DNA of 32,442 nucleotides from positions 1 to 32,442 of the forward strand of contig JAKBCS010000054.1 in assembly GCA_021807595.1 (NCBI GenBank), given 5' to 3'. The notes under the pieces were generated by a model. It did no database searches. It was given only the letters and a program-made list of their open reading frames with translations, and was not told the origin of the DNA. Positions 16,605 through 23,882 of this stretch are shown piece by piece (within the stretch, counting starts at the first letter, position 1; each line of letters starts with the position of its first letter). The position numbers and the translations under genes were made by a program. Source of the DNA: Planctomycetota bacterium (GTDB lineage Bacteria > Planctomycetota > Planctomycetia > Gemmatales > Gemmataceae).

Positions 16605-16861
16605 GACGGCACCCGGACTCGATACGGCAACGAACCCCACTCGACCAGGCCGGCGGATGCGTCGGTGTTTCCAACCCGTGCCCGACTCTCTGTTCCGGCG
16701 TCATTCACTTCAGCCTGGGACAGACCTTCTATAAGCGTTCGGGCCGCTCGATGCCAGAGCAATTTCTTCCTCTCTTCATCGAGCCTGCGCCCCGGCAATT
16801 TAGCGAAAAATGGCAAGCGAATGGATGCGCTATGCGGTAGAATAAATAAAAGGAGGCCGAT

Positions 16862-17137
16862 GTGGAACACGATGCCAAGGTTTGTTATTGCTTTCATGTC
16901 ACGCGGCGCAAATTGCTCAATTTCTTGCGAGTCGAGAAGCCGCGCGTGGCCAGCCAACTCTCGGCGTGCGGCGGCGCTGGCTCCGGTTGCGGCTGGTGCG
17001 TCCCCTTCTTGAAACAGCTGTTCGAGCAAGCCACCACTGGCGAAACAACCGAGTTAGATCGCCTGACTCTGGAGGAATACGAACGCCGGAGAGCCGCGTA
17101 CATCCAATCGGGCAAGGGTAAGCCGCCTGCCGATTAG
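16862..17137 (+). CDS. BFD-like [2Fe-2S] protein
   Basis: A 91-residue protein with a GTG start, placed by AGGAGG five bases ahead. The BFD-type cluster ligands are visible: CYC (Cys8, Cys10) and, after a helical segment, GCGWC (Cys43, Cys46); Cys36 is extra. In Bfd the cluster protein reduces bacterioferritin to release iron; BFD domains are also modules of NirB/NasA-type enzymes. The tail after residue 55 (Glu/Arg-rich, ending GKGKPPAD) is not part of the fold. No ferritin gene is adjacent, so the partner is unknown. It converges with the YdjM-type gene, 5 bases away. Confidence 0.85.
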   Translation: MEHDAKVCYCFHVTRRKLLNFLRVEKPRVASQLSACGGAGSGCGWCVPFLKQLFEQATTGETTELDRLTLEEYERRRAAYIQSGKGKPPAD

Positions 17138-17142
17138 TTCGA

Positions 17143-17769
17143 CTACGTCTGCCAAACGCACCACAGAAGATAGACCAACAGAAGGTAGGTCGCCACCGTC
17201 GCCGGCCACGATTTCGAGTACAGCTTCACGGCGCTTCCGGCGTACTTATTCAATCGCAGGCGAACTCCCATGAAATCGACGCTGTACAGTTCATCGAGTA
17301 TTAGGTGCGACAGGAATCCGAGCATGATGCCAACGGCCAGGAACGTGCGCAGTCGGATGTTGGGACTGGGATACACCAAATAGGTCGTCAACCCGGCGAT
17401 CACCATGGCAGGAAGACTGTGAAACATGCCGCGATGCACGGTGAAGCGATTGAAGAAATGCGACAACAGATAGCGAATGAAGAGATAAACGACGCCAAGA
17501 ACGACGATGGTTTGTTCGGTGGACTGCCGAAAGTGAGCATAGACGCGAGGAAAGAGCAGAAACGGGGTCACGGCGGCGGATATGCCGAACAATTCGCGCA
17601 CCGGCACGCCGCTATCGCTGTCGAGATCGGGTAAAAGCCCCCCGAGCGTCGTCAGCCCGGTTGCCACGATTGCTGGTCCCCAATCCCAATTCCATTCGAG
17701 TAAGGCCAAACTGCCATAGCCAGTGCCAAGCAGTCCCGCGAATGTCAGATGTCCGCGATAACTGGCCAT
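17143..17769 (-). CDS. YdjM-family membrane-bound metal-dependent hydrolase
   Basis: A 208-residue multi-spanning membrane protein of the YdjM/LexA-binding family (PF04307). It starts MASYRGHLTFAGLLGTG, as usual for the family. Candidate metal ligands are LLPDLDSDSG (Asp cluster), HRGMFHSLP (His-x5-His) and GFLSHLILDEL (His, Asp). The biochemical role is poorly known. The start at 17769 rests on homology: no Shine-Dalgarno sequence precedes it (the leader is pyrimidine-rich), and a strong terminator hairpin with seven Ts ends only about 10 bases upstream. The frame stays open upstream to 17943, but that part reads through the hairpin and is not typical of the family. Confidence 0.82.
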   Translation of the reverse strand: MASYRGHLTFAGLLGTGYGSLALLEWNWDWGPAIVATGLTTLGGLLPDLDSDSGVPVRELFGISAAVTPFLLFPRVYAHFRQSTEQTIVVLGVVYLFIRYLLSHFFNRFTVHRGMFHSLPAMVIAGLTTYLVYPSPNIRLRTFLAVGIMLGFLSHLILDELYSVDFMGVRLRLNKYAGSAVKLYSKSWPATVATYLLLVYLLWCVWQT

Positions 17770-17778
17770 AGGGAGGAG

Positions 17779-17845
17779 AAAAAAATGTCCTGTCGGAGTT
17801 ATTCTCGGCGTCGCCCAGTCACCGAGAACCCCTGCCGACAGGACA
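17779..17845 (-). terminator. Intrinsic terminator immediately upstream of the YdjM-type gene
   Basis: On the minus strand TGTCCTGTCGG (17845-17835) pairs with CCGACAGGACA (17796-17786); inside it TTCTCGG pairs with CCGAGAA. Seven Ts follow (17785-17779). The kinase-PilZ stop codon is 128 bases upstream, so this is likely its terminator. Because the next start codon is about 10 bases downstream, it could also be an attenuator. The plus-strand reading has only four Ts. Confidence 0.85.
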
Positions 17846-17972
17846 CTTTTATAGTAGACGGGTGATTCTTGAGAGTCAAGAGGAGAATCGGCGAAATTTT
17901 GTCGGAGACTTGGGACGCATGGACCTCTCATCTTGGAGGACACGAAAGAGGCGTGCCTGGCAGAGAATCTCT

Positions 17973-19727
17973 CTAAAAGAGCATGCCCGTTTCAAATTGC
18001 CCGTCGTCGCAGCGTTGAACGCGGACGCAGCTACCCAACAGCGCGATGGTTTTGCGGCTGGAAGGCGAGTCGAGTTCGAGTTGAACGCGCGACCCGGCGA
18101 GTGCGCGGGGCAAATACAATCCCATTCCCCCCAACGAGATGTCCTTGCCTTTGCCTTCAACACTTTCGATGACTGAGTTGTCTTCGCGATAGAAAGTGAC
18201 GCGAACCGGATGGGGCCACGGCACGCGCGTTTCCGTGCGGCGTTCGGGAAAAGCCTGCAAGTGCGCGCGCAAACTCTCCACAATGAGCGGGCCGATCTCT
18301 TGGACCAATGGTTCCTCGACGGGATTGCTTTTGGGAGAACAACGGATGCGCGCCAACAATTCGGATGCCATGGTTTCGGTGGTCGGCGGCTTCAACGTAT
18401 GCAATTCGACGAGGAGACCGCGCTGTTGTCCCAGCCAACGCCTCCAGAAACTACCCGGTAGGGGAACCTCGAAGACCGCGACCTCGTTCGTGGTGCGTAG
18501 AATGCGAGCGTTCCACTGAAGACGAAACGTCTCAAAACGAGCGCTGGCCGTCCGGGGTGAAAAGCGAGCCGAAAACCGATCCTCCAGGATTCCTCCCGAC
18601 ACGGGCTTCGTCTCGCGATCCGTTTGCGATGAAGGAAGTGCCGATCGAGCCTCTAAGATCAGTTCGGCGAGCAGAACGCTCGCTCCGGCACCGACTTCAG
18701 GAGGCGGCGCGGCCTGATTTTCGACCGCTCGCTTTCGTTCGCCTTTCGCCGCCTGGTCTTTCGCGCGCGCTCTTGTGGTTCGATGGGGCGCAGTGGCCTT
18801 AATGGCAGCGAAACGAACGGTATCGTGCAAGGGCGCGGCTTCCGCCGACAGCTTCTGGCGCGAGGCGAGCGCTTGCACAAACTCGGTGCAGCTGGGATAG
18901 CGCTGAGCCGGATTCTTGGACAAAGCGCGCGCGATTGCTGTCCGATCTTGGGCCGGCAATCCGGACAGATCAGGCTCCACCGTGGTGTGTTGGAGTGCTA
19001 ACTGGCGCGCATTTTTGCCTCGAAACGGCAGGGTGCCTGTCATCAACTCGTGATAGACGATAGCCAAGCTATACTGATCGCTCGACGAACTAATCGCATT
19101 GCGAAAGAGTTCGGGAGCGGCGTAGGGAGCCGTCAATCCCCCCGATAGGAGTTCGCCTCCATGATTTGTTTCGTAGTCGGCCAATGAGCGGACCAAACCG
19201 AAGTCGGCCACTTTGATGTGATTGCCCACCAACAACAAATTGCCGGGCTTGACATCCAAATGCTGCAACCCGTGCCGCAGGTTCATCACGTCGAGCGCGT
19301 CCGCCGCTTCGCCGAGATAGCGCATCAGCTGACGGCGCGGGATGCCGATTGCCCCGCGCGCGCGGTGTTCCTTTAGCAAATCGCACAAGCTCGCGTCCGC
19401 CAACTCCATGACGATGACGAGTTCTCCGTCGATGGATTCGACGCGCTCCATCGACAGGATAAAGGGATGTCGCAGCGATTTAATATGTTGAATGGCTCTC
19501 AATTCCTCGACGGCTGCTCCCGCTCCGCCGCCGGGAATGGAGCGTTCGCCTTCGACGAACTTGATGGCTTTGCACAGTCCACCGGGAGCCTCGCACTTCC
19601 ACACTTCTCCGCAACCGCCGCGTCCCAACCGTTCGAGGAGACGATAACCCGGTATCGGCTCGCGATTGCGCTTTTTGATCGCCGTCACAGCATCTACTCC
19701 ACGCCGAACCCACGCCGCGCACTCCAC
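17973..19727 (-). CDS. Hanks-type Ser/Thr protein kinase with C-terminal PilZ domain
   Basis: 584 residues from GTG 19727; GTG 19688, with GGAG eight bases ahead, is a good alternative. Kinase domain at about 28-288: Gly loop GRGGCGEV (35-42), Lys56 in KAIKF, catalytic HLDVKPGN (156-163, Asp158, a non-RD kinase), DFG 175-177 and APELF for the activation-segment end. A region of about 200 residues without a recognised domain follows (Ala/Lys/Arg-rich linker, then an ordered segment with LRTTNEVAVFEVPLPGSFW). The PilZ domain occupies about 493-584, with RRTETR (RxxxR, 497-501) and DISLGG (DxSxxG, 529-534), the two motifs that bind c-di-GMP. No transmembrane helix is evident. I infer a kinase whose activity or location responds to c-di-GMP. 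Confidence 0.88.
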   Translation of the reverse strand: MECAAWVRRGVDAVTAIKKRNREPIPGYRLLERLGRGGCGEVWKCEAPGGLCKAIKFVEGERSIPGGGAGAAVEELRAIQHIKSLRHPFILSMERVESIDGELVIVMELADASLCDLLKEHRARGAIGIPRRQLMRYLGEAADALDVMNLRHGLQHLDVKPGNLLLVGNHIKVADFGLVRSLADYETNHGGELLSGGLTAPYAAPELFRNAISSSSDQYSLAIVYHELMTGTLPFRGKNARQLALQHTTVEPDLSGLPAQDRTAIARALSKNPAQRYPSCTEFVQALASRQKLSAEAAPLHDTVRFAAIKATAPHRTTRARAKDQAAKGERKRAVENQAAPPPEVGAGASVLLAELILEARSALPSSQTDRETKPVSGGILEDRFSARFSPRTASARFETFRLQWNARILRTTNEVAVFEVPLPGSFWRRWLGQQRGLLVELHTLKPPTTETMASELLARIRCSPKSNPVEEPLVQEIGPLIVESLRAHLQAFPERRTETRVPWPHPVRVTFYREDNSVIESVEGKGKDISLGGMGLYLPRALAGSRVQLELDSPSSRKTIALLGSCVRVQRCDDGQFETGMLF

Positions 19728-20108
19728 GCCACCTAAATCTAGGTCCGAGATCGACGAGAAGCAAACGGCACGTTGGTTCGTTCCGATGGCTCGCCGTGGG
19801 ATCGAGTCGCCGAGGTTTTGCGTCTACTCCAACGGAGCGGTTGCGGGAGGTAATCCGCGTGTGACAGCGGGGCAGGTATGGCGAGCGTTCAACCAGTAGT
19901 GCGCGGGGGTGTTGCGTCGTCGTCGTCGGATTTCCCCGGTGCGGCATGTCAGCGAGGTCATTTCCTATCACCAATGGCGGAACGAGCAAGCAAGTCCCAC
20001 AAGAAACGGTATTCGCGGACTTCGCGTCTTCGTCCGCAATGGCCCTCTTGCGCCGCGCGCGCGGTCGAAGGGCACTCGATTGCACCCCAACACATCACAG
20101 CGCACTTA
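19728..20108. other. Intergenic stretch between the kinase and DUF58 genes
   Basis: About 380 bases without a convincing gene. Open frames run through it on the minus strand into the kinase gene, but none has a recognisable product or ribosome-binding site. No clear hairpin, repeat or RNA motif was seen. Confidence 0.5.
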
Positions 20109-20978
20109 TTAGGTCACGCGCAGGAAGTCGGCGGCGATCAATTCGTCGAGTCGCCAATCGGCCACCAGCGATTCGGCGACGACGGTGGCGAACAGAGCGC
20201 CGCAGCCTCGGCAAGCTCGATGCCAATTCTGTTGGTGTTGCCGAAGCGTCTCGCGGTAGCGTTGGGCGATGATCGCATCGACGTGGATCTCGCGGACTTG
20301 CTCGGTCTCGGAGTCGATGAGTCGGAGCGCGCCGTCTTCGGGTGGATTGGCGTCGGTGTCGGCGAGCAACTGAATGACGGCGACTGCGGCCGCTCCTTCG
20401 GCGAACGTCCGCAGCGCGAGCATCGGCTCGCCGATCCACAAGAGATCGCTGATGAAAACGCGCGCGGCGCGCGGCCGCCAAGCCGGACAACCTCTTGCCA
20501 TTCGATCCGCCGGACTTCCGCGATGATTCAACTCGATGTCGTCCCAGAGCGAAGGCGCAAGGCTACCGTTGGCCAGCGGTCGAATCTCATCGCTCATCAG
20601 CCAAACAGCTCGACTGAATCCGGCGTTGGCCGCCGCCGTCGCCAGCAGAGCGGTCAGCCCCAGCGTCGCTCGCTCCTTGGCCGTGTCTTCCAACGCCATA
20701 GACCGCGACACGTCCACCACGAGATCGAGATGCGGCGCAATCTCCTCGCGGTACAACTTGACGGTTAATTGATCGCTGCGGGCGAAGGCATTCCAGTCGA
20801 TGTGGCGAAGGTCGTCGCCGACTTGATAGTCGCGGTGATCCTTGAATTCCAGCGAACTACCGGCTCGCTGCCCAAGGACCAACCCCGTCGCGCCGCGCGG
20901 CGTCTGCCGTGGTGGACGCAAGGCATACCGCTGCCCCACACGCTCGCCTTCGCTCAGATACGCTCGCCGTGTATTCAT
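20109..20978 (-). CDS. DUF58 (von Willebrand A-like) domain protein
   Basis: A 289-residue protein from ATG 20978 (a TTG at 21005 would extend it). The DUF58 hallmark is HRDYQVGDDLRHIDWNAFAR at about 48-67. It is followed by a vWA-like domain with the metal-site motif DVSRS (89-93, DxSxS). In many bacteria DUF58 proteins work with a MoxR-type AAA+ ATPase and membrane vWA proteins. The MoxR gene is not in this stretch, so the protein may partner with a distant one. No transmembrane helix is seen. The 3' end has no obvious terminator before the kinase gene 380 bases further on. Confidence 0.9.
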   Translation of the reverse strand: MNTRRAYLSEGERVGQRYALRPPRQTPRGATGLVLGQRAGSSLEFKDHRDYQVGDDLRHIDWNAFARSDQLTVKLYREEIAPHLDLVVDVSRSMALEDTAKERATLGLTALLATAAANAGFSRAVWLMSDEIRPLANGSLAPSLWDDIELNHRGSPADRMARGCPAWRPRAARVFISDLLWIGEPMLALRTFAEGAAAVAVIQLLADTDANPPEDGALRLIDSETEQVREIHVDAIIAQRYRETLRQHQQNWHRACRGCGALFATVVAESLVADWRLDELIAADFLRVT

Positions 20979-21338
20979 GCGATCTCTGAAATTGTAATGT
21001 CTCAAGCTGAAACGGATGATCGCGGAGTTTGGGTCAGGGAGTAGAGGACAACCTCACTTGGAACTACAGGAGATTGTACGGGTCGTTCAATCCGTGGCTA
21101 CAGGCTCCTTTTCTGTGTTGCCAGGGATGGGTCGCCCTAAGGGAAAGGGATCACCGTACTGGGGCGCGAAGGGACAGGGCTTCATCCCTCCTCTCGCCGA
21201 GTGGAATGGTGCGGGTATAGGGCCTTCCGCGCAAGGACAACCGATTTTGAGGTCGATCGAACTCTCCAGTCTTCTTGACACGCTCGCATAACCCTGCTTC
21301 CATTCATGCGGATACCAGAAACCGTGCGAAGTAGGATT
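20979..21338. other. Divergent intergenic region between DUF58 and miaB
   Basis: About 360 bases holding the divergent control regions. TTGACA at 21275-21280 is a good -35 box for miaB, but the -10 at the right distance (TTCCAT) is poor. Short frames here have no recognisable product. Confidence 0.4.
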
Positions 21339-22838
21339 ATGACGAAAAAATTGTACATCGAAACCGTCGGCTGCCAGATGAACGTACTCGACAGCGAATT
21401 GGTGGTCGGTTCTCTGAGGCGTCAGGGCTACGAACTGACGCACGAGGCGACCGACGCCGACGTGATTCTGTTCAATACTTGCAGCGTTCGCCAGCACGCC
21501 GAGGACAAGATCTACAGCGCCCTCGGTCGGCTCCGCGGGCACAAGCAACGGCATCCCGATAAGGTCGTCGGCGTTCTCGGCTGCATGGCGCAGAAGGATC
21601 AAGACTCGATCCTGCGCCGCGCTCCGCATGTGGACATCGTGTGCGGCACCGGCCAACTGGCGCAGCTGCCGGAGTTGATCGCAGCCGTCAAGGACACGCG
21701 AACTCCGCAAATCGCCCTCAGTCTCGAGCGCAACGAAGCCTCGCGCCACGAGGTCGAACGCAGTTTCGAGAGCTACGATCCGCTGCGCGATCCGTCGATG
21801 CGTCCGTCGCCGTTTCAGGCATACGTCCGGATTATGATCGGCTGCGATAAGTTTTGCACCTACTGCATCGTGCCGAGCGTGCGCGGGCCGGAGCAGAGCC
21901 GACCGCCGGAACACATTGCCGCCGAAGTGCGTCAACTCGCCGCCGAGGGCTGCAAAGAAGTGACGCTGCTCGGCCAAACCGTCAACAGTTACGAATATAA
22001 ATATGGCGATGGACGGCGCGAACGTTTGAGCGATCTGCTGGCCCGCCTTCACGATACGCCGGGCATCGAGCGGCTCAAGTTTATCACCAACTTTCCGCGC
22101 GACATGAGCGACGATCTGCTCGACGCAGTGCGAGAACTGCCGAAAGTATGCGAATATCTGCACGTCCCAGCACAATCGGGCTGCAACGAGATGCTCAAGC
22201 GCATGAAACGGCTGTACACGGTCGAGTTCTACCGCGACATGCTCCAGCGCTGCCGCGAGCGCGTGCCGGAGGTGGCGATTAGCAGCGATTTCATCGTCGG
22301 CTTCTGCGGCGAGACCGAAGAGTCGTTCCAGCAAACGTGCGACCTCGTGCGCGAGGGCGGGTTCAAGAACAGTTTCATTTTCAAATATAGCCCGCGTCCG
22401 GGAACGAAGGCCGACGAACTGTTCGCCGACGACGTGCCGGAGGAAGTCAAGAAGCGCCGCAATAACGATCTTTTAGCGATCCAAAATAGCGTCAGTCTCG
22501 CCGATCATCGCCGTCGCATCGGGCAGACCGTCGAAGTGCTGGTCGAAGGGCCGAGTAAGAACGAATTGAAGGCGAGCGGGGGGCGTCAGCCCTCCGATTC
22601 ATCGGGACCGAAACAGTTGACCGGACGCACGACGACGGATCACATCGTCGTTTTCGAGGGCAACGAACGGCTGATCGGACAGACCGTCTCGATCCGCGTT
22701 GAGGAAGCGACGGCGTTCACGCTGTTCGGCACGGTGGTTACGGATGAGCGGGTGGGCGTGGAGTCGGAGCGTCTTGTGGAGCCGACGATTTCTTCGCTGC
22801 AAGAAAAGAATAGCCGCGTCAGCCTTCCTCTACTCTAA
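21339..22838 (+). CDS. miaB: tRNA-2-methylthio-N6-dimethylallyladenosine synthase
   Basis: A radical-SAM methylthiotransferase that modifies A37 of tRNAs reading UNN codons. 499 residues from ATG 21339 (the frame is open to 21306). The N-terminal UPF0004 domain begins KLYIETVGCQMNVLDSE (Cys12) with further cluster ligands in FNTCSVRQ and LGCMAQKD. The radical-SAM CxxxCxxC is at Cys169, Cys173 and Cys176 (CDKFCTYC). A C-terminal TRAM domain follows (QTVEVLVEGPSK, LTGRTTTDHIVVFEG). Between these TRAM strands about 15 extra residues (about 408-424) correspond to a small hairpin repeat at 22577-22596. The C-terminal ~50 residues are longer than usual. Confidence 0.95.
   Translation: MTKKLYIETVGCQMNVLDSELVVGSLRRQGYELTHEATDADVILFNTCSVRQHAEDKIYSALGRLRGHKQRHPDKVVGVLGCMAQKDQDSILRRAPHVDIVCGTGQLAQLPELIAAVKDTRTPQIALSLERNEASRHEVERSFESYDPLRDPSMRPSPFQAYVRIMIGCDKFCTYCIVPSVRGPEQSRPPEHIAAEVRQLAAEGCKEVTLLGQTVNSYEYKYGDGRRERLSDLLARLHDTPGIERLKFITNFPRDMSDDLLDAVRELPKVCEYLHVPAQSGCNEMLKRMKRLYTVEFYRDMLQRCRERVPEVAISSDFIVGFCGETEESFQQTCDLVREGGFKNSFIFKYSPRPGTKADELFADDVPEEVKKRRNNDLLAIQNSVSLADHRRRIGQTVEVLVEGPSKNELKASGGRQPSDSSGPKQLTGRTTTDHIVVFEGNERLIGQTVSIRVEEATAFTLFGTVVTDERVGVESERLVEPTISSLQEKNSRVSLPLL
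22577..22596. repeat. Small hairpin repeat within miaB
   Basis: CGGGGGGC-GTCA-GCCCTCCG (one G-U pair) is located exactly at the extra loop in the TRAM domain of MiaB. It resembles the short GGGGGC/GCCCCC hairpins dispersed in many planctomycete genomes; no second copy is seen in this window. Confidence 0.55.
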
Positions 22839-22870
22839 TCTGAAATAGGGACGAATTGAGGAGAATTATC

Positions 22871-23332
22871 GTGGAACAAACTCTCATGGGTCGAGTGCGA
22901 ACCGAAGTGATGGTCGAAAGTATGGAAGATCTCTGGGCCGCGAAAAAGAACCTATGTGAAGCGGACCAGGTGCGGCGCATCGTCGTGAAAGACGCGCTGG
23001 TCGATACCGGCGCGACCACGTTGGCTCTCCCGACGCGGTTGATTCACCAACTCGGGCTGAAGCAAGTTTCCGAGAAGAGAGTAGTTGGAAGCAACGGTTC
23101 CCATCGAGTCGCCATCTACGACGCCGTCCGTATCACTATCCAGGATCGCTTTTGTACGGTGGACGTGATGGAAGTGCCGGATGAGGTACCGGTCCTCGTC
23201 GGTCAAATCCCGCTGGAAATGCTGGATCTGGTCGTCGATCTTCAGGGTGGGCGGCTGATCGGCAACCCGGCACACGGCGGCGAACACGTTCTGGAGTTGT
23301 ACCTATTTCGTCTGGCATCGCCGCTCGTTTGA
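22871..23332 (+). CDS. Retropepsin-like (clan AA) aspartyl protease
   Basis: A 153-residue protein from GTG 22871, placed by GAGGAG seven bases ahead; ATG 22886 is a weaker option. The active-site motif is VDTGATTLALP (Asp45-Thr-Gly-Ala), followed by LIHQLGL and the flap-like stretch VGSNGSHRVAIYDAV, and VLVGQIPLEMLDLVVD near the end, the usual order for single-lobed bacterial retropepsin-like proteins, which dimerise to form the active site. No signal peptide is seen, so it is probably cytosolic. Such genes often lie near small unrelated genes and their substrates are unknown. The next frame, 42 bases downstream, is a broken antitoxin-like gene. Confidence 0.85.
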   Translation: MEQTLMGRVRTEVMVESMEDLWAAKKNLCEADQVRRIVVKDALVDTGATTLALPTRLIHQLGLKQVSEKRVVGSNGSHRVAIYDAVRITIQDRFCTVDVMEVPDEVPVLVGQIPLEMLDLVVDLQGGRLIGNPAHGGEHVLELYLFRLASPLV

Positions 23333-23374
23333 CCTTATGCTGAAAGAGGTCGTCCGGAATAGGAGGATGTCAGC

Positions 23375-23632
23375 GTGATCGATGTGAATGCGCCGCGCTT
23401 TCCGCTGACCGTGCATTTACCCGCAGAGTTAATCGAGGAGATCCGCATACTCGCGGGAGAGAAACAAGTATCGATGGACGACGTGGTTCTGGAAGCCTGT
23501 TCGGATTACACCGAGCCGTACTTCTGGGAACGCAGTTAGAAAGAGTGGCGGAAGGAAAATCCCAACGAACCGTTGCACGAGTTCGGCAGAGACGGTGAGG
23601 AGATGTTACCCTCTGACGCGGCCAAGGATTGA
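23375..23632 (+). pseudogene. Antitoxin-like gene interrupted by an in-frame TAG
   Basis: GTG 23375, preceded by AGGAGG 8 bases ahead, opens a frame MIDVNAPRFPLTVHLPAELI...YTEPYFWERS that stops at TAG 23537-23539. The same frame continues for 30 coding-like codons (KEWRKENPNEPLHEF...PSDAAKD) to TGA 23630. The two parts read as one 85-residue protein with a single nonsense codon. The position, ending 5 bases ahead of a MazF-like remnant, suggests the antitoxin of a toxin-antitoxin pair. The 54-residue front part could still be made. Confidence 0.65.
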
Positions 23633-23637
23633 CGAAA

Positions 23638-23854
23638 ATGAAACGCAGTTGCCTACTTGACTTCGACAATACGAAATCGTCCTGTGGAAGTCTTCTTAAC
23701 TCATGCGGATGGAGTTCACAAACCCTGCGTCGTCAATCTGGACTCGATCGACACAATACCCAAGCGTTATCTCAAATACTTCATGTGTACTCTTTCTGCT
23801 GCCAAAATGGATGATGTGAAAGAAGCCATTCTTGAGGCTTTCGACATGAAATAA
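23638..23854 (+). pseudogene. Degraded MazF/PemK-like toxin
   Basis: ATG 23638 starts MKRSCLLDFDNT, like the N-terminus of MazF proteins (MKRG-x-VYLVDFDPT). The frame is then lost. The next frame, from about 23657, carries RNRPVEVFLTHADGVHKPCV, then NLDSIDTIPKRYLKYFMCT and LSAAKMDDVKEAILEAFDM, which matches the C-terminal half of the family (VNLDSI-T-PK, TLS-KM--V--AI). About 35 residues of the middle, including the RPAVVVS strand, are missing. A frameshift plus an internal deletion makes an active RNase unlikely. Confidence 0.7.
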
Positions 23855-23882
23855 CCCTGGCTTCCTCTCCAACGATCGTGAC

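Noticed and set aside
15711-17012. 433-codon plus-strand frame over lpxA
   Set aside because: Antisense shadow of lpxA; it also conflicts with the BFD-like gene.
19480-20085. 201-codon minus-strand frame entering the kinase gene out of frame
   Set aside because: Overlaps the kinase N-terminal domain in another frame; Arg/Pro/Thr-rich with no domain.
21087-22334. 415-codon minus-strand frame over miaB
   Set aside because: Antisense shadow of a well-conserved radical-SAM gene.
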